This document shows positions 60,359-64,000 of a stretch of DNA of 64,000 bases, piece after piece; within the stretch, counting starts at the first letter, position 1, and every line of letters starts with the position of its first letter. The notes below the pieces were generated by a model. The model was not told the DNA's origin. It did not search any database and saw only the letters and a program-made list of their open reading frames with translations. Origin of the DNA: G965207125 sp965207125 (GTDB lineage: Bacteria; Pseudomonadota; Alphaproteobacteria; Puniceispirillales; UBA1172). The DNA lies in NCBI GenBank assembly GCA_965207125.1, contig OZ242263.1, positions 1,674,001 to 1,738,000 on the forward strand. Direction: 5' to 3'. The translations under genes were made by a program, and so were the position numbers.

Positions 60359-60502
60359 TTGATCCTCCTTGTTTCTTGATTGTCGCATCAGTGCCACAAT
60401 CTTAACCTATTCCTTAATATAATAGTTTCAAGTATGATATCTTTAAAGCCTTGATTAATGAATTTTTTTACAGGTAAAGATTTGCCCATTGTGAGACAGT
60501 AA

Positions 60503-63500
60503 TTGCGTGAATTTCCAGCGATCATCAGGCGATTTTTGCGGCTGCGCTACCTTGCGCTCGTCGCCACTCTAGTGCTGGTTACTTACGGCGCTATGGGCGC
60601 GCTAGCTTGGAGCACGATTAACCGCGCCGGGGGGCTGAAAACCTATATTGAAAGTCAGATAAGTGACCCCAGCCGCGGCATCGCTTTTACAATGTCCAGC
60701 GCTGAGATTATTTTCGAATTCAGCCGATATCCGGTTCAAATAAAAGCTGCTGATATTCAAATAGAAACTCCTGAAGTCGCCCTTAGTTTGTCGCGGTCAA
60801 CCCTTGGGTTCTCACCCATCGATTTACTTTTAGCCAATATATCCCCGCGGCTTATTGAGCTAGAGGGCATTGCTCTTACCGCCGAATATCATCCCGATGG
60901 TTGGCATTCTGAGGTCTCGCTCGATTTATTGCTGGGGGTTTTGAGATTGCAAGAAACCGGCGAGGACGAGTCAGCCGAGCAAGAATCAAACGATTGGGGC
61001 GGTAATATCGATCACTTGCGTATTACAGGAGGGCAGATCATCGTTAATTATCCTGCTACTGAATCAGGGCAGGAAAATACCAGCATCACTCTTGATCCGA
61101 TAGAGATTGATCTCCGCCGCGATGGCAACAGGTTGAACGGCTTGCTTCTTATCGATAGTAGCGAGATTGGCGATGCGCGTATAGATTTCACTACCGATGC
61201 GGATTTTAGCACAGCCGCCTTAACCATAACTTTTAGCGAGTTAGACGGCGGACGCGCCTATCCCTATCTTGGTTTTTCTTTACCTGAATTGCGCAATTCT
61301 GGTCGCTTGAGCGGACAAGTGCGTCTTGCTGTTGTTGATCGGAAAATCACTCAGATTTCGGGCGATATTGACGCGCTCGCAGGCCGTATTGTCATCCCAT
61401 CTTTGGGATTGGTGCACTATGATGATGCTTCAGCGATTTTTGCTTTTGATCAAAAGCAAGACGTTGTCACCGTGAGCAAATTTGTCCTTAACGCATCACA
61501 AAACCAACAGGTTAGCGGTAATTTTTCACTCGCAGGAGAAATAAGATCAGCTTCAAGCGAAACGCCGGTGGTGATCGTTACTTTATCGGGCAGAAACATC
61601 ATTCTTGAACCGTGGCTAAAACGTATTCCCGACGAAACGCCATGGATTAACCATCCCCGGTTTGGACGCGCTATCCGTGGCGGCACTATGCAAAAACTCA
61701 TGCTGAACGGAATCGGTGTTATTGACAGACCTCAAGAGAAGATAGACATAACCCAACTCGCCGTCCAAGCTGACCTCGGCAATATGCGTCTTGAAACGGG
61801 CGGAGGATCTATAGATCGTTTTGCCGGAACTCTTGCGGCTTCGTTAGATTTTGCGATAGGTGGCAGTGGGGAACTTAAACGCGCCTCAGCTAAGCTTTTA
61901 CTCACCGACGCTGTTCTGTTGCCGGTCAAAGCCAAACGCATCGTTGAGATCGAGGGTATAGAGATTGTGGCGAGTTTAGATGATAATATCATCGATATCA
62001 CAAGAGCTGCTATTGATGCTAAGCATCTCGGTAAAATGGCCCTTGCCACGAAACTTCATTTAGATAAAAACCTGAAACTCGGACTAATTGAAACCGCTAT
62101 TAAAGCCGAGCAGGTCGATAAAAACCTGGCGGTCGAATTATGGCCACCAGCACTGTATCAGGGAGCTAGGTCATGGCTCGAGCGGCGCGTTAGAGGAGGG
62201 GTCATTAACGGGCTTGAAATTGCTTTTGCGATCAATACAGAGGAAGATCGCGCGAAAATGCTTTTTGCCAAAGGTAAAGGGCGATTGACCCATGCTGAGG
62301 TAGCCTATCTTGATACCATGCCGCCGATTAAGGATACGGACGCCAATATAACCGTCACCAGTGGGGAGGGGCAAGACGCCACTCTGGCTCTTGTTCTTGA
62401 ACAAGGCGTGGTTAACGGGGTCGATATCGCGGGAAGCGATCTGACTATCCATCATGATGGCGTTGAGACTTTGGCTAACCTCACATTGGTTGGAGCTGGA
62501 AAACTCGGCAAAGCGATAGAATCCATAGACGAGTTGCCACTAGATTTTCTCCCTCCTGAAGGTTTATCAATCGGAGGCGATGAGGGAGAAGTTGATTTTT
62601 CAGGCTCGGTCAAATGGATTTTTCCGAAAACCGACAAAGACGATGTTTTCAGCACGATGGAGATTGTCATGTCCGCGACCGCTATGGACGCGACTATTCT
62701 CTATCCTGCTTATGATGTTATGGCGGATAACACCATGCTTGAGGCGCTTTTTGATCGCGGAGATATGAAAATCAATGGTATCGGCCGCTTTAACGGCGCG
62801 CCGGGAAAACTCTCCCTTCATTTCGTGCCGCAAGGGCCAAGAGATATTACGATCACTTTGCCTGAAAGCCCTGAGATGACCGATTACCTCGGCACGAAAT
62901 TTGATCTTGAGGTCATCGGTGAGACATCAGGTATTATCACCATCAACCGGGCGTCAAAAAATGACCCTCCATCGGTTGGTATCGCTTTTGATCTGACTAA
63001 GGCCGGGTTTTATTTGCCACAACTCGATTTGACCAAACTTGTTGGTGAGGAAGCCGAATTTCAAACGCGGCTCGATGTTAGCAAGGGATATTTTTCCTCA
63101 GCCCGCGACCTTGAGATGACTTCAGATGCTCTCACCACCAAAGGATGGCTTGATTTTAACGATGACGGTACTTTATCCGAAGGGTATTTTTCTACCTTCG
63201 AATGGTCGGGAAACACGCTTAGGAATATCACCGTGGTCAATGAGCACGGTCATAATATAGCCATCTCCGCCGAGGCGGGGGTTATGGATTTAAGGCCTTT
63301 GCGCAGTACGGGTGGTTCTATCGGGAAATTAGCTTTGGATCTCAATCTATCAGCCGATCGTTTTATCCTAGATGACCGCTTATCCTTTGCCGGTAAGGTG
63401 AGCATAACCTCCAATGAAGTAGGCAAAGGGGAGGCGGATTTTCTCGGTGATCTTTATCTTAATAATCAACCCTTTATTACCCAAGCTAGTCTCACTGCGC

Positions 63501-64000
63501 TTTTTGGCAATAGTGGCGAGTCAATGCAGGGATCAGGGTTGATTGATGGTGTTGGTATCGATGTTGTTTTAAGAACTAAGGAAACTGGCGGCGAGGTCAT
63601 GGTGCTAAAAACCGCTAACGCCGGACGCGTGCTTAAAGCCCTTGATATTGTCGATTCCATCAAGGACGGCGATATGAATATGATTGTCGAGTTTGAACCT
63701 AATAACCGTGACCACTTTACCCTCTATGCTAAACTTACCGATTTTAAGATCATAGAAGCCCCATTTATTGTCCGGTTAATGTCTGTGTTAAGCCACACTG
63801 GAATTTTTTCTTTTCTCCAAGATGGTAGTGCGGTTTTTACCGAAGGGCGCGCCCGAATAGAAGTAACGCCTGACACACGGAAAATCCATTCTGCTCGGGC
63901 CATTGGAGATGCGCTCGCGATAGATCTTGTTGGCGTTATCGATCAGAATTCAGGCGCGATCGAAATAAGCGGAGTTCTGCTGCCCGTCCATCTTATCACC
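60503..64000 (+). CDS. AsmA/YhdP-like DUF3971 protein (3' end outside window)
   Basis: The frame runs from TTG at 60503 (MREFPAIIRRF) to the last base of the window without a stop, at least 1166 codons, so the 3' end is missing. An N-terminal membrane anchor (about 14-36, YLALVATLVLVTYGAMGAL) is followed by a very long beta-rich, repetitive region typical of AsmA-like proteins; YhdP-like proteins bridge the envelope to move phospholipid to the outer membrane. The segment LWPPALYQGARSWLERRV (near 548) is typical of DUF3971. The start is uncertain: TAA directly precedes the TTG and no ATG with a ribosome binding site is better placed. In alphaproteobacteria it commonly lies beside bcp. Confidence 0.85.
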   Translation, partial: MREFPAIIRRFLRLRYLALVATLVLVTYGAMGALAWSTINRAGGLKTYIESQISDPSRGIAFTMSSAEIIFEFSRYPVQIKAADIQIETPEVALSLSRSTLGFSPIDLLLANISPRLIELEGIALTAEYHPDGWHSEVSLDLLLGVLRLQETGEDESAEQESNDWGGNIDHLRITGGQIIVNYPATESGQENTSITLDPIEIDLRRDGNRLNGLLLIDSSEIGDARIDFTTDADFSTAALTITFSELDGGRAYPYLGFSLPELRNSGRLSGQVRLAVVDRKITQISGDIDALAGRIVIPSLGLVHYDDASAIFAFDQKQDVVTVSKFVLNASQNQQVSGNFSLAGEIRSASSETPVVIVTLSGRNIILEPWLKRIPDETPWINHPRFGRAIRGGTMQKLMLNGIGVIDRPQEKIDITQLAVQADLGNMRLETGGGSIDRFAGTLAASLDFAIGGSGELKRASAKLLLTDAVLLPVKAKRIVEIEGIEIVASLDDNIIDITRAAIDAKHLGKMALATKLHLDKNLKLGLIETAIKAEQVDKNLAVELWPPALYQGARSWLERRVRGGVINGLEIAFAINTEEDRAKMLFAKGKGRLTHAEVAYLDTMPPIKDTDANITVTSGEGQDATLALVLEQGVVNGVDIAGSDLTIHHDGVETLANLTLVGAGKLGKAIESIDELPLDFLPPEGLSIGGDEGEVDFSGSVKWIFPKTDKDDVFSTMEIVMSATAMDATILYPAYDVMADNTMLEALFDRGDMKINGIGRFNGAPGKLSLHFVPQGPRDITITLPESPEMTDYLGTKFDLEVIGETSGIITINRASKNDPPSVGIAFDLTKAGFYLPQLDLTKLVGEEAEFQTRLDVSKGYFSSARDLEMTSDALTTKGWLDFNDDGTLSEGYFSTFEWSGNTLRNITVVNEHGHNIAISAEAGVMDLRPLRSTGGSIGKLALDLNLSADRFILDDRLSFAGKVSITSNEVGKGEADFLGDLYLNNQPFITQASLTALFGNSGESMQGSGLIDGVGIDVVLRTKETGGEVMVLKTANAGRVLKALDIVDSIKDGDMNMIVEFEPNNRDHFTLYAKLTDFKIIEAPFIVRLMSVLSHTGIFSFLQDGSAVFTEGRARIEVTPDTRKIHSARAIGDALAIDLVGVIDQNSGAIEISGVLLPVHLIT

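Noticed and set aside
1..64000. tRNA, rRNA, CRISPR, insertion sequences, prophage or integration sites.
   Set aside because: I looked through all gaps for T-loop motifs (GGTTCGA), regular short repeats, transposase-like frames and terminal inverted repeats and found none that held up.

Overview
The window is an ordinary, densely packed chromosomal stretch of a Gram-negative alphaproteobacterium. The evidence is the run of gene neighbourhoods typical of that class: ccmABCDEFGHI beside acnA; SUV3-type helicase, fdxA, carD; xseB-ispA-dxs-tlyA; aroC-fabI; clpS-clpA; NDUFA12-MlaD-DUF2155-aat-accC-accB-aroQ; and rne-amiC-mrcA-prfB-bcp. Base composition is moderate, a complex-I NDUFA12 subunit and a B12-dependent ribonucleotide reductase are present, and there is a block for breaking down methylated glycines. 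Together these suggest a marine SAR116-like (Puniceispirillum-like) lineage. That last step is inference. No rRNA, tRNA, CRISPR array, insertion sequence, prophage or plasmid feature was found.

Layout. 0-1.2 kb: the C-terminal part of a RACo/RamA-type activator of corrinoid proteins. 1.2-7.4 kb: a complete cytochrome c maturation (System I) operon on the minus strand, including the tiny ccmD gene. 7.6-15.9 kb, plus strand: aconitase, SUV3-like helicase, 7Fe ferredoxin, CarD regulator with a near-consensus promoter, prolyl iminopeptidase, and an XRE regulator. 15.9-19.9 kb: isoprenoid genes (xseB, ispA, dxs) and tlyA. 19.9-22.4 kb, minus strand: aroC, fabI and a glycine-zipper envelope protein, with pdxH after them on the plus strand.

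23.3-32.6 kb is the most distinctive block. A dimethylglycine-dehydrogenase-like flavoprotein and an MttB-superfamily methyltransferase lie on the plus strand, convergent with soxB-soxD-soxA-soxG (heterotetrameric sarcosine oxidase) on the minus strand. Together they could strip all three methyl groups from glycine betaine to give glycine: a corrinoid-dependent first step (MttB family, reactivated by a RACo protein such as the one at the left edge) and two folate-linked oxidative steps. 32.8-39.9 kb: an M20 amidohydrolase, a D,D-carboxypeptidase, clpS-clpA, a FemAB-like protein and a RidA protein. 39.9-43.5 kb: nrdJ.

44-50.4 kb: NDUFA12, an MlaD-type lipid-transport protein, DUF2155, aat, accC-accB, aroQ, a DsbA-like oxidoreductase and an M48/TPR protease. 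50.5-51.7 kb: a PLP aminotransferase. 51.7-54.1 kb: RNase E with five 25-residue basic repeats and a long structured leader. 54.8-64 kb: amiC, PBP1a, prfB, bcp and the 5' part of a large AsmA/YhdP-like DUF3971 protein that runs off the window.

I did not find a clearly undescribed system. The best leads are the betaine-demethylation island and its split from the RACo gene, the repeats in RNase E, the RNase E leader, an unexplained open frame upstream of amiC, and the shared tlyA/aroC stop-codon terminator.
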